This document shows positions 54,608-64,000 of a stretch of DNA of 64,000 bases, piece after piece. The notes below the pieces were generated by a model. That model made no database searches, had not been told where the DNA came from, and was given only the letters and a program-made list of their open reading frames with translations. The position numbers were made by a program, and so were the translations under genes. The stretch covers positions 20,514,098-20,578,097 of the forward strand of contig OZ024744.1 of assembly GCA_964016885.1 (NCBI GenBank). Reading direction: 5' to 3'. The stretch's first letter is position 1. The number at the start of each line of letters is the position of its first letter. This DNA comes from Eledone cirrhosa. Its lineage: Eukaryota > Mollusca > Cephalopoda > Octopoda > Eledonidae.

Positions 54608-56887
54608 TCGTTTTAAAACAGTTGAATCGTTAGAACTGACTCGTTTTAACAACAGTTGAATCTTAAAATAAAACTCGTTTTAACAATAGTTGAATCTCAA
54701 GAACTGACTCGTTTTAGCAACAGTTGAATCTTAAGATAACACTCGTTTTCATAACAGTTGAATCTTAAGAACTGTCTCGTTTTAACAACAGTTGAATCTT
54801 AAGATAAACCTCGTTTTAACAACAGTTGAATCTTAAGAACTGACTCGTTTTAACAACAGTTAAATCTTAATAACAGACTCGTTTTAACAACAGTTGAATC
54901 TTAAAATAAAACTCGTTTTAACAACTGTTGAATCTTAAGAACTGACTCGTTTTAACAACAGCTGAATCTTAAGATAAAACTCGTTTTAACAACAGTTGAA
55001 TCTTAAGAACTGACTCATTTTAACAACAGTTGAATCTTAAGATAAAACCCGTTTTAACAACTGTTGAATCTTAAGAACTGACTCGTTTTAACAACAGCTG
55101 AATCTTAAGATAAAACTCGTTTTAACAACAGTTGAATCTTAAGAACTGACTCGTTTTAACAACAGTTGAATCTTCAAATAAAACTCGTTTTAACAACAGT
55201 TGAATCTTAAGAACTGACTCGTTTTAACAACAGTTGAATGTTAAGATAAAACTCGTTTTAACAATAGTTGAAACTTAAGAACTGACTCGTTTTAACAACA
55301 GTTGAATCTTAAGAACTGACTCGTTTTAACAACAGCTGAATCTTAAGATAAAACTCGTTTTAACAACAGTTGAATCTTAAGAACGGACTCGTTTTAACAA
55401 CAGCTGAATCTTAAGATAAAACTCGTTTTAACGACAGTTGAATCTTAAGAACTGATTCGTTTTAACAACAGTTCAAACTTAAGAACTGACTCGTTTTATC
55501 AACAGTTGAATCTTATGAACTGACTCATTTTAACAACAGTTGAATCTTAAGATAACATTCGTTTTAACAACAGTTGAATCTTAAGAACTGACTCGTTTTA
55601 ACAACAGTTGAATCTTAAAGATAAAACTCGTTTCAACAACAGTTGAATCTTAAGAACTGACTCGTTTTAACAACAGCTGAATCTTAAGATAAAACTCGTT
55701 TTAACAACAGTTGAATCTTAAGATAAAACTCGTTTTAACAACAGTTGAATCTTAAGAACTGACTCGTTTTAACGACAGCTGAATCTTAAGATAAAACTCG
55801 TTTTAACAACAGTTGAATCTTAAGAACAGACTCGTTTTAACAACAGTTGAATCTTAAGAACTGACTCGTTTTAACGACAGCTGAATCTTAAGATAAAACT
55901 CGTTTTAACAACAGTTCAAACTTAAGAAATGACTCGTTTTAACAACAGTTGTATCTTATGAACTGACTCATTTTAACAACAGTTGAATCTTAAGAACTGA
56001 TTCGTTTTAACAACAGCTGAATCTTAAGATAAAACTCGTTTTAACAACAGTTGAATCTTTAGAACTGACTCGTTTTAACAACAGCTGAATCTTAAGATAA
56101 AACTCGTTTTAACAACAGTTGAATCTTAAGAACTGACTCGTTTTAACAACAGCTGAATCTTAAGATAAAACTCGTTTTAACAACAGTTGAATCTTAAGAT
56201 AAAACTCGTTTTAACAACAGTTGAATCTTAAGAACTGACTTTTTTTAACAACAGTTGAATCTTAAGATAAAACTCGTTTTGACAACAGTTGAATCTTATG
56301 AGCTAACTCATTTTAACAACAGTTGAATCTTAAGTTCAGACTCGTTTTAACAACAGTTGAATCTTAAGAACTGACTCGTTTTAACAACAGCTGAATCTTA
56401 AGATAAAACTCGTTTTAACAACAGTTGAATCTTAAGAACTGACTCGTTTTAACAACAGCTGAATCTTAAGATAAAACTCGTTTTAACAACAGTTGAATCT
56501 TAAGATAAAACTCGTTTTAACAACAGTTGAATCTTAAGTACTGACTCGTTTTAACAACAGTTGAATCTTAAGATAAAACTCGTTTTAACAACAGTTGAAT
56601 CTTATGAGCTAACTCATTTTAACAACAGTTGAATCTTAAGTTAAGACTCGTTTTAACAACAGTTGAATCTTAAGAACTGACTCGTTTTAACGACAGCTGA
56701 ATCTTAAGATAAAACTTGATTTAACAACAGTTGAATCTTAAGAACTGACTCGTTTTAACAACAGTTGAATCTTAAGACAAAACCCGTTTTAACAACAGTT
56801 GAATCTTAAGAACTGTCTCGTTTTAACAACAGTTGAATCTTAAGATAAACCTCGTTTTAACAACAGTTTAATCTTAAGAACTGATTC

Positions 56888-58270
56888 GTTTTAACAACAG
56901 TTGAATCTTAAGAACTGACTTGTTCTAACAACAGTTCAGCCTTAAGAACTGACTCGTTTTAAAACAGTTGAATCGTTAGAACTGACTCGTTTTAACAACG
57001 GTTGAATCTTAAAATAAAACTCGTTTTAACAATAATTGAATCTCAAGAACTGACTCGTTTTAGCAACAGTTGAATCTTAAGATAACACTCGTTTTCATAA
57101 CAGTTGAATCTTAAGAACTGTCTCGTTTTAACAACAGTTGAATCTTAAGATAAACCTCGTTTTAACAACAGTTGATTCTTAAGAACCGACTCGTTTTAAC
57201 AACAGTTAAATCTAAATAACTGACTCGTTTTAACAACAGTTGAATGTTAAGATAAAACTCGTTTTAACAATAGTTGAACCTTAAGAACTGACTCGTTTTA
57301 ACAACAGTTGAATCTTAAGATAAAACTCGTTTTAACAACTGTTGAATCTTAAGAACTGACTCGTTTTAACAACAGCTGAATCTTAAGATAAAACTCGTTT
57401 TAAGAACAGTTGAATCTTAAGAACTGACTCGTTTTAACAACAGTTGAATCTTAAGAACTGACTCGTTTTAATAACAGTTGAATCTTAAGATAAAACTCGT
57501 TTTAACAACAGTTGAATCTTAAGAACTGACTCGTTTTAACAACAGCTGAATCTTAAGATAAAACTCGTTTTAACAACAGTTGAATCCTAAGAACTGACTT
57601 GTTTTATCAACAGTTCAACCGTAAGAACTGACTCGTTTTAACAACAGTTGAATGTTCAAATAAAACTCGTTTTAACAACAGTTGAATCTTAAGAACTGAC
57701 TCGTTTTAACAACAGTTGAATCTTAAGAACTGACTCGTTTTAACAACAGTTAAATCTTAATAACTGACTCGTTTGAACAACAGTTGAATGTTAAGATAAA
57801 ACTCGTTTTAACAACTGTTGAATCTTAAGAACTGACTCGTTTTAACAACAGCTGAATCTTAAGATAAAACTCGTTTTAACAACAGTTGAATCTTAAGAAC
57901 TGACTCGTTTTAACAACAGTTAAATCTTCAAATAAAACTCGTTTTAACAACAGTTGAACATTAAGAACTGTCTCGTTTTAACAACAGTTGAATGTTAAGA
58001 TAAAACTCGTTTTAACAATAGTTGAATCTTAAGAACTGACTCGTTTTAACAACAGTTGAATCTTAAGATAAAACTCGTTTTAACAACAGTTGAATCTTAA
58101 GAACTGAATCGTTTTAACAACAGCTGAATCTTAAAATAAAATTCGTTTTAACAACAGTTCAAACTTAAGAAATGACTCGTTTTAACAACAGTTGAATCTT
58201 ATGAACTGACTCATTTTAACAACAGTTGAATCTTAAGAACTGACTCGTTTTAACAACAGTTGAATCTTAA
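56888..58270. repeat. Middle-domain block embedded in the right domain
   Basis: Copy of 46,688-48,070 at +10,200 bp, flanked on both sides by sequence with right-domain markers (CTTGATTTAAC at 56.71 and 59.37 kb, GAGCTAACTCAT at 56.60 and 58.95 kb). It has the CGTTTTAAC form of the GTTGATTC group, which otherwise occurs only between about 36 and 47 kb. To its right, 58.25-59.4 kb repeats 55.6-56.75 kb at offset 2,652 (78 monomers). Confidence 0.82.
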
Positions 58271-58503
58271 AGATAAAACTCGTTTCAACAACAGTTGAAT
58301 CTTAAGAACTGACTCTTTTTAACAACAGCTGAATCTTAAGATAAAACTCGTTTTAACAACAGTTGAATCTTAAGATAAAACTCGTTTTAACAACAGTTGA
58401 ATCTTAAGAACTGACTCGTTTTAACGACAGCTGAATCTTAAGATAAAACTCGTTTTAACAACAGTTGAATCTTAAGAACAGACTCGTTTTAACAACAGTT
58501 GAA

Positions 58504-61500
58504 TCTTAAGAACTGACTCGTTTTAACGACAGCTGAATCTTAAGATAAAACTCGTTTTAACAACAGTTCAAACTTAAGAAATGACTCGTTTTAACAACAG
58601 TTGTATCTTATGAACTGACTCATTTTAACAACAGTTGAATCTTAAGAACTGATTCGTTTTAACAACAGCTGAATCTTAAGATAAAACTCGTTTTAACAAC
58701 AGTTGAATCTTTAGAACTGACTCGTTTTAACAACAGCTGAATCTTAAGATAAAACTCGTTTTAACAACAGTTGAATCTTAAGAACTGACTCGTTTTAACA
58801 ACAGCTGAATCTTAAGATAAAACTCGTTTTAACAACAGTTGAATCTTAAGATAAAACTCGTTTTAACAACAGTTGAATCTTAAGAACTGACTCTTTTTAA
58901 CAACAGTTGAATCTTAAGATAAAACTCGTTTTAACAACAGTTGAATCTTATGAGCTAACTCATTTTAACAACAGTTGAATCTTAAGTTCAGACTCGTTTT
59001 AACAACAGTTGAATCTTAAGAACTGACTCGTTTTAACAACAGCTGAATCTTAAGATAAAACTCGTTTTAACAACAGTTGAATCTTAAGAACTGACTCGTT
59101 TTAACAACAGCTGAATCTTAAGATAAAACTCGTTTTAACAACAGTTGAATCTTAAGATAAAACTCGTTTTAACAACAGTTGAATCTTAAGTACTGACTCG
59201 TTTTAACAACAGTTGAATCTTAAGATAAAACTCGTTTTAACAACAGTTGAATCTTATGAGCTAACTCATTTTAACAACAGTTGAATCTTAAGTTAAGACT
59301 CGTTTTAACAACAGTTGAATCTTAAGAACTGACTCGTTTTAACGACAGCTGAATCTTAAGATAAAACTTGATTTAACAACAGTTGAATCTTAAAGATAAA
59401 ACTCGCTTTAACAACAGTTGAATCTTAAGAACTGACTCGTTTTAACAACAGTTGAATCTTAAGACAAAACCCGTTTTAACAACAGTTGAATCTTAAGAAC
59501 TGTCTCGTTTTAACAACAGTTGAATCTTAAGATAAACCTCGTTTTAACAACAGTTTAATCTTAAGAACAGACTCGTTTTAACAACAGTTGAATCTTAAGA
59601 CAAAACTCGTTTTAACAACAGTTGAATCTTAAGAACTGACTTGTTCTAACAACAGTTCAGCCTTAAGAACTGACTCGTTTTAAAACAGTTGAATCGTTAG
59701 AACTGACTCGTTTTAACAACAGTTGAATCTTAAAATAAAACTCGTTTTAACAATAGTTGAATCTCAAGAACTGACTCGTTTTAGCAACAGTTGAATCTTA
59801 AGATAACACTCGTTTTCATAACAGTTGAATCTTAAGAACTGTCTCGTTTCAACAACAGTTGAATCTTAAGAACTGACTCGTTTTATCAACAGTTGAATCT
59901 TAAGAACTGACTCGTTTTAACAACAGTTAAATCTTAATAACTGACTCGTTTTAACAACAGTTGAATGTTAAGATAAAACTCGTTTTAACAATAGTTGAAT
60001 CTTAAGAACTGACTCGTTTTAACAACAGTTGAATCTTAATATAAAACTCGTTTTAACAACTGTTGAATCTTAAGAACTGACTCGTTTTAACAACAGCTGA
60101 ATCTTAAGATAAAATTCGTTTTAACAACAGTTGAATCTTCAAATAATACTCGTTTTAACAACAGTTGAATCTTAAGAACTGACTCGTTTTAACAACAGTT
60201 GAATGTTAAGATAAAACTCGTTTTAACAATAGTGGAATCTTAAGAACTGACTCGTTTTAACAACAGTTGAATCTTAAGATAAAACTCGTTTTAACAACAG
60301 TTCAATCTTAAGAACCGACTCGTTTTTACAACAGCTGAATCTTAAGATAAAACTCGTTTTAACAACAGTTCAAACTTAAGAAATGACTCGTTTTAACAAA
60401 AGTTGAATCTTATGAACTGACTCATTTTAACAACAGTTGAATCTTAAGATAACATTCGTTTTAACAACAGTTGAATCTTAAGAACTGACTCGTTTTAACA
60501 ACAGTTGAATCTTAAAGATAAAACTCGTTTCGACAACAGTTGAATCTTAAGAACTGACTCGTTTTAACAACAGCTGAATCTTAAGATAAAACTCGTTTTA
60601 ACAACAGTTGAATCTTAAGATAAAACTCGTTTTAACAACAGTTGAATCTTAAGAACTGACTCGTTTTAACGACAGCTGAATCTTAAGATAAAACTCGTTT
60701 TAACAACAGTTCAAACTTAAGAAATGACTCGTTTTAACAACAGTTGAATCTTATGAACTGACTCATTTTAACAACAGTTGAATCTTAAGAACTGATTCGT
60801 TTTAACAACAGCTGAATCTTAAAATAAAACTCGTTTTAACAACAGTTGAATCTTTAGAACTGACTCGTTTTAACAACAGCTGAATCTTAAGATAAAACTC
60901 GTTTTAACAACTGTTGAATCTTAAGAACTGACTCGTTTTAACAACAGCTGAATCTTAAGATAAAACTCGTTTTAACAACAGTTGAATCTTAAGATAAAAC
61001 TCGTTTTAACAACAGTTGAATCTTAAGAACTTACTCTTTTTAACAACAGTTGAATCTTAAGATAAAACTCGTTTTAACAACAGTTGAATCTTATGAGCTA
61101 ACTCATTTTAACAACAGTTGAATCTTAAGTTCAGACTCGTTTTAACAACAGTTGAATCTTAAGAACTGACTCGTTTTAACAACAGCTGAATCTTAAGATA
61201 AAACTCGTTTTAACAACAGTTGAATCTTAAGAACTGACTCGTTTTAACAACAGCTGAATCTTAAGATAAATCTCGTTTTAACAACAGTTGAATCTTAAGA
61301 TAAAACTCGTTTTAACAACAGTTGAATCTTAAGTACTGACTCGTTTTAACAACAGTTGAATCTTAAGATAAAACTCGTTTTAACAACAGTTGAATCTTAT
61401 GAGCTAACTCATTTTAACAACAGTTGAATCTTAAGTTAAGACTCGTTTTAACAACAGTTGAATCTTAAGAACTGACTCGTTTTAACGACAGCTGAATCTT

Positions 61501-64000
61501 AAGATAAAACTTGATTTAACAACAGTTGAATCTTAAAGATAAAACTCGCTTTAACAACAGTTGAATCTTAAGAACTGACTCGTTTTAACAACAGTTGAAT
61601 CTTAAGACAAAACCCGTTTTAACAACAGTTGAATCTTAAGAACTGTCTCGTTTTAACAACAGTTGAATCTTAAGATAAACCTCGTTTTAACAACAGTTTA
61701 ATCTTAAGAACTGACTCGTTTTAACAACAGTTGAATCTTAAGACAAAACTCGTTTTAACAACAGTTGAATCTTAAGAACTGACTTGTTCTAACAACAGTT
61801 CAGCCTTAAGAACTGACTCGTTTTAAAACAGTTGAATCGTTAGAACTGACTCGTTTTAACAACAGTTGAATCTTAAAATAAAACTCGTTTTAACAATAGT
61901 TGAATCTCAAGAACTGACTCGTTTTAGCAACAGTTGAATCTTAAGATAACACTCGTTTTCATAACAGTTGAATCTTAAGAACTGTCTCGTTTTAACAACA
62001 GTTGAATCTTAAGATAAACCTCGTTTTAACAACAGTTGAATCTTAAGAACTGACTCGTTTTAACAACAGTTAAATCTTAATAACAGACTCGTTTTAACAA
62101 CAGTTGAATCTTAAAATAAAACTCGTTTTAACAACTGTTGAATCTTAAGAACTGACTCGTTTTAACAACAGCTGAATCTTAAGATAAAACTCGTTTTAAC
62201 AACAGTTGAATCTTAAGAACTGACTCATTTTAACAACAGTTGAATCTTAAGATAAAACCCGTTTTAACAACTGTTGAATCTTAAGAACTGACTCGTTTTA
62301 ACAACAGCTGAATCTTAAGATAAAACTCGTTTTAACAACAGTTGAATCTTAAGAACTGACTCGTTTTAACAACAGTTGAATCTTCAAATAAAACTCGTTT
62401 TAACAACAGTTGAATCTTAAGAACTGACTCGTTTTAACAACAGTTGAATGTTAAGATAAAACTCGTTTTAACAATAGTTGAAACTTAAGAACTGACTCGT
62501 TTTAACAACAGTTGAATCTTAAGAACTGACTCGTTTTAACAACAGCTGAATCTTAAGATAAAACTCGTTTTAACAACAGTTGAATCTTAAGAACGGACTC
62601 GTTTTAACAACAGCTGAATCTTAAGATAAAACTCGTTTTAACGACAGTTGAATCTTAAGAACTGATTCGTTTTAACAACAGTTCAAACTTAAGAACTGAC
62701 TCGTTTTATCAACAGTTGAATCTTATGAACTGACTCATTTTAACAACAGTTGAATCTTAAGATAACATTCGTTTTAACAACAGTTGAATCTTAAGAACTG
62801 ACTCGTTTTAACAACAGTTGAATCTTAAAGATAAAACTCGTTTCAACAACAGTTGAATCTTAAGAACTGACTCGTTTTAACAACAGCTGAATCTTAAGAT
62901 AAAACTCGTTTTAACAACAGTTGAATCTTAAGATAAAACTCGTTTTAACAACAGTTGAATCTTAAGAACTGACTCGTTTTAACGACAGCTGAATCTTAAG
63001 ATAAAACTCGTTTTAACAACAGTTGAATCTTAAGAACAGACTCGTTTTAACAACAGTTGAATCTTAAGAACTGACTCGTTTTAACGACAGCTGAATCTTA
63101 AGATAAAACTCGTTTTAACAACAGTTCAAACTTAAGAAATGACTCGTTTTAACAACAGTTGTATCTTATGAACTGACTCATTTTAACAACAGTTGAATCT
63201 TAAGAACTGATTCGTTTTAACAACAGCTGAATCTTAAGATAAAACTCGTTTTAACAACAGTTGAATCTTTAGAACTGACTCGTTTTAACAACAGCTGAAT
63301 CTTAAGATAAAACTCGTTTTAACAACAGTTGAATCTTAAGAACTGACTCGTTTTAACAACAGCTGAATCTTAAGATAAAACTCGTTTTAACAACAGTTGA
63401 ATCTTAAGATAAAACTCGTTTTAACAACAGTTGAATCTTAAGAACTGACTTTTTTTAACAACAGTTGAATCTTAAGATAAAACTCGTTTTGACAACAGTT
63501 GAATCTTATGAGCTAACTCATTTTAACAACAGTTGAATCTTAAGTTCAGACTCGTTTTAACAACAGTTGAATCTTAAGAACTGACTCGTTTTAACAACAG
63601 CTGAATCTTAAGATAAAACTCGTTTTAACAACAGTTGAATCTTAAGAACTGACTCGTTTTAACAACAGCTGAATCTTAAGATAAAACTCGTTTTAACAAC
63701 AGTTGAATCTTAAGATAAAACTCGTTTTAACAACAGTTGAATCTTAAGTACTGACTCGTTTTAACAACAGTTGAATCTTAAGATAAAACTCGTTTTAACA
63801 ACAGTTGAATCTTATGAGCTAACTCATTTTAACAACAGTTGAATCTTAAGTTAAGACTCGTTTTAACAACAGTTGAATCTTAAGAACTGACTCGTTTTAA
63901 CGACAGCTGAATCTTAAGATAAAACTTGATTTAACAACAGTTGAATCTTAAGAACTGACTCGTTTTAACAACAGTTGAATCTTAAGACAAAACCCGTTTT
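58504..64000. repeat. 7,244-bp duplication, right copy, cut by window end
   Basis: Follows the left copy to the last base: 64,000 corresponds to 56,790. The copies include right-domain private variants such as GAGCTAACTCAT, CTTGATTTAAC and AACTTACTC, and even isolated changes such as ACTTTTTTTAAC (56.24 and 63.45 kb). Whether the copied 56.9-58.3 kb block also follows cannot be seen, because the window ends just before its expected place. Confidence 0.87.

Larger units (their letters stand above)
51260..58503. repeat. 7,244-bp duplication, left copy
   Basis: Offset 7,244 holds at 51467/58711 (CTTTAG), 51947/59191 (AAGTACTGAC), 52431/59675 (cassette) and 52641/59885 (TTTTATCAAC), then becomes 7,210 at 54608/61818 and 55951/63161 (GTTGTATC). 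The difference is one monomer. The left boundary is approximate, since homology fades gradually near 51.2 kb. It contains the inserted-looking block at 56,888-58,270. Confidence 0.87.
1086..61990. repeat. Higher-order landmark cassette, 31 copies
   Basis: A 33-bp monomer (CGTTTTAAAACAG then GAATCGTTAG) lies in a fixed variant neighbourhood. Upstream are a GTTTAATC unit, usually an AAGACAAAACTCG unit, then CTTGTTCTAAC with GTTCAGCC. Downstream are CTTAAAATAAAAC with ACAATAGTTG, CTCAAGAACTG and usually TTTTAGCAACAG. The 33-mer begins (at its TCG) at 1121, 2379, 4419, 8639, 10339, 11597, 13807, 15065, 20096, 22274, 24449, 26525, 28293, 30061, 31863, 33087, 34684, 36112, 38186, 40328, 42402, 43252, 44918, 46754, 48759, 50288, 52431, 54608, 56954, 59675 and 61818. 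Spacings run from 850 to 5,031 bp, commonly 2.04-2.18 kb, with 1,258 bp seen three times. Twenty-four copies continue into CGTTTTCATAACAG (K class). Seven go straight to GTTGATTCTTAAG (M class: 2379, 8639, 11597, 15065, 22274, 26525, 33087). Confidence 0.93.
1..64000. repeat. AT-rich 34-bp satellite array filling the whole window
   Basis: The unit is 34 bp and repeats head-to-tail throughout with no unique spacer and no inverted copy that I could see. Numbered from the C of CTCG: CTCG 1-4, TTTTAA 5-10, CAACAGTTG 11-19, CTTAAG 23-28, tail 29-34. The two commonest tails are AACTGA (type A) and ATAAAA (type B), often alternating to give a 68-bp dimer. Rarer forms include CAGCTG for CAGTTG, CTTCAAAT for CTTAAGAT, CTTATGAAC followed by CTCATTTT, GTTCAAAC, AAGTTAAGA, and AAGACAAAACCCG. 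Lengths of 33 and 35 bp occur at defined variants. The array starts and ends within a monomer, so both flanks lie outside the window. Stop codons in every frame exclude coding. The eukaryotic and heterochromatic setting is inferred; taxon, chromosome and function cannot be read from the sequence. Confidence 0.98.

Noticed and set aside
1..64000. Open reading frames
   Set aside because: An A monomer has stops on the + strand at positions 8-10, 18-20, 25-27 and 32-34, and on the - strand TTA at 7-9 and 24-26 reads as TAA. Because 34 is 1 modulo 3, each stop moves through all three frames within 102 bp, so only short chance ORFs exist.
1..64000. CRISPR array
   Set aside because: The period is in the CRISPR range, but there are no spacers: the full 34 bp is repeated, adjacent units are near identical, and no cas genes are present.
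1..64000. CENP-B box
   Set aside because: Some variants contain TTCG followed four bases later by A (GATTCGTTTTAAC), matching the left half of the box, but the required CGGG right half is absent in every variant I examined.
1..64000. Polyadenylation and TATA-like signals (AATAAA in CTTCAAATAAAAC and CTTAAAATAAAAC units; TATAAAA in CTTAATATAAAAC units)
   Set aside because: They arise from one or two base changes in an AT-rich tail, recur as part of duplicated units, and have no associated coding sequence or other promoter element.
1..64000. Telomeric or interstitial telomere repeat
   Set aside because: No TTAGGG, TTTAGGG, TTAGG or similar G-rich runs are present; the unit has no GGG.
1..64000. 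Viral homologous-region (hr-type) origin repeats
   Set aside because: Palindromic AT-rich short repeats recall baculovirus hr elements, but those are short clusters between genes. Here 64 kb has no gene and no hr-type core was recognised.
1..64000. Inverted satellite segments or transposon insertions
   Set aside because: I looked for reversed units (GTTGTTAAAACGAG reading on the + strand) and for non-satellite interruptions and saw none.
1..64000. Nucleosome phasing by 5-monomer (170-bp) steps
   Set aside because: One indel of 171 bp fits five monomers and is near nucleosome-repeat size, but indels of 1, 2, 3 and 7 monomers are as evident, so the sequence alone gives no support for preferred 170-bp steps.

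Overview
The whole 64,000-base window is one uninterrupted tandem satellite array. The basic unit is about 34 bp, AT-rich (roughly 27-32% GC in the two main variants), and repeated head-to-tail in one orientation about 1,880 times (64,000/34). I found no gene, RNA gene, transposon, CRISPR array or unique sequence. Both window ends fall inside a monomer, so the array continues on both sides. Uninterrupted satellite with nested higher-order structure on this scale points to a eukaryotic chromosome (centromeric, pericentromeric, subtelomeric or another heterochromatic block). I do not recognise the monomer, and the sequence does not show which taxon or which chromosomal location it is from.

Monomer numbering used below: position 1 is the C of CTCG. 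CTCG is 1-4, TTTTAA 5-10, CAACAGTTG 11-19, CTTAAG 23-28, and a variable tail 29-34. Two tails dominate and often alternate: A (AACTGA) and B (ATAAAA), giving a 68-bp dimer. About a dozen rarer variants serve as landmarks. A B monomer and its junction to the next unit are tiled by three dyad symmetries.

The main landmark is a 33-bp monomer (CGTTTTAAAACAG, one base short) in a fixed neighbourhood of variant monomers. It occurs 31 times. Its downstream context splits it into a K class (followed by CGTTTTCATAACAG) and an M class (followed directly by GTTGATTCTTAAG). From the start to about 26.5 kb the two classes alternate strictly; after 33.1 kb only K is found.

Layout by recent duplication. 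1-3.9 kb is a partial copy of a 3,468-bp unit that is tandemly duplicated at 9.25-12.7 and 12.7-16.2 kb. 5.9-7.6 kb recurs at 16.7-18.3 kb. A 4,353-bp unit is tandem at 18.6-22.9 and 22.9-27.1 kb. A 1.8-kb unit is present in three tandem copies at 27.0-32.0 kb. 32.0-34.1 kb repeats part of the 3,468-bp unit. A unit of 3,978/4,216 bp is tandem at 34.7-42.9 kb with a third partial copy to 44.0 kb. 44.0-50.4 kb is a mosaic. 50.3-54.6 kb carries a 2.1-kb tandem pair lying inside a 7.24-kb duplication (about 51.3-58.5 and 58.5-64.0 kb). Private variants divide the window into three domains (about 1-34.7, 34.7-50.4 and 50.4-64 kb), with one middle-domain block embedded in the right domain at 56.9-58.3 kb.

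Nothing here works as a gene set. The picture is of repeated unequal exchange acting at several nested scales. Nearly all size differences I measured between copies are whole numbers of monomers, give or take one base. Duplication boundaries are approximate (usually within 50-150 bp), because any breakpoint inside a near-identical repeat is ambiguous.
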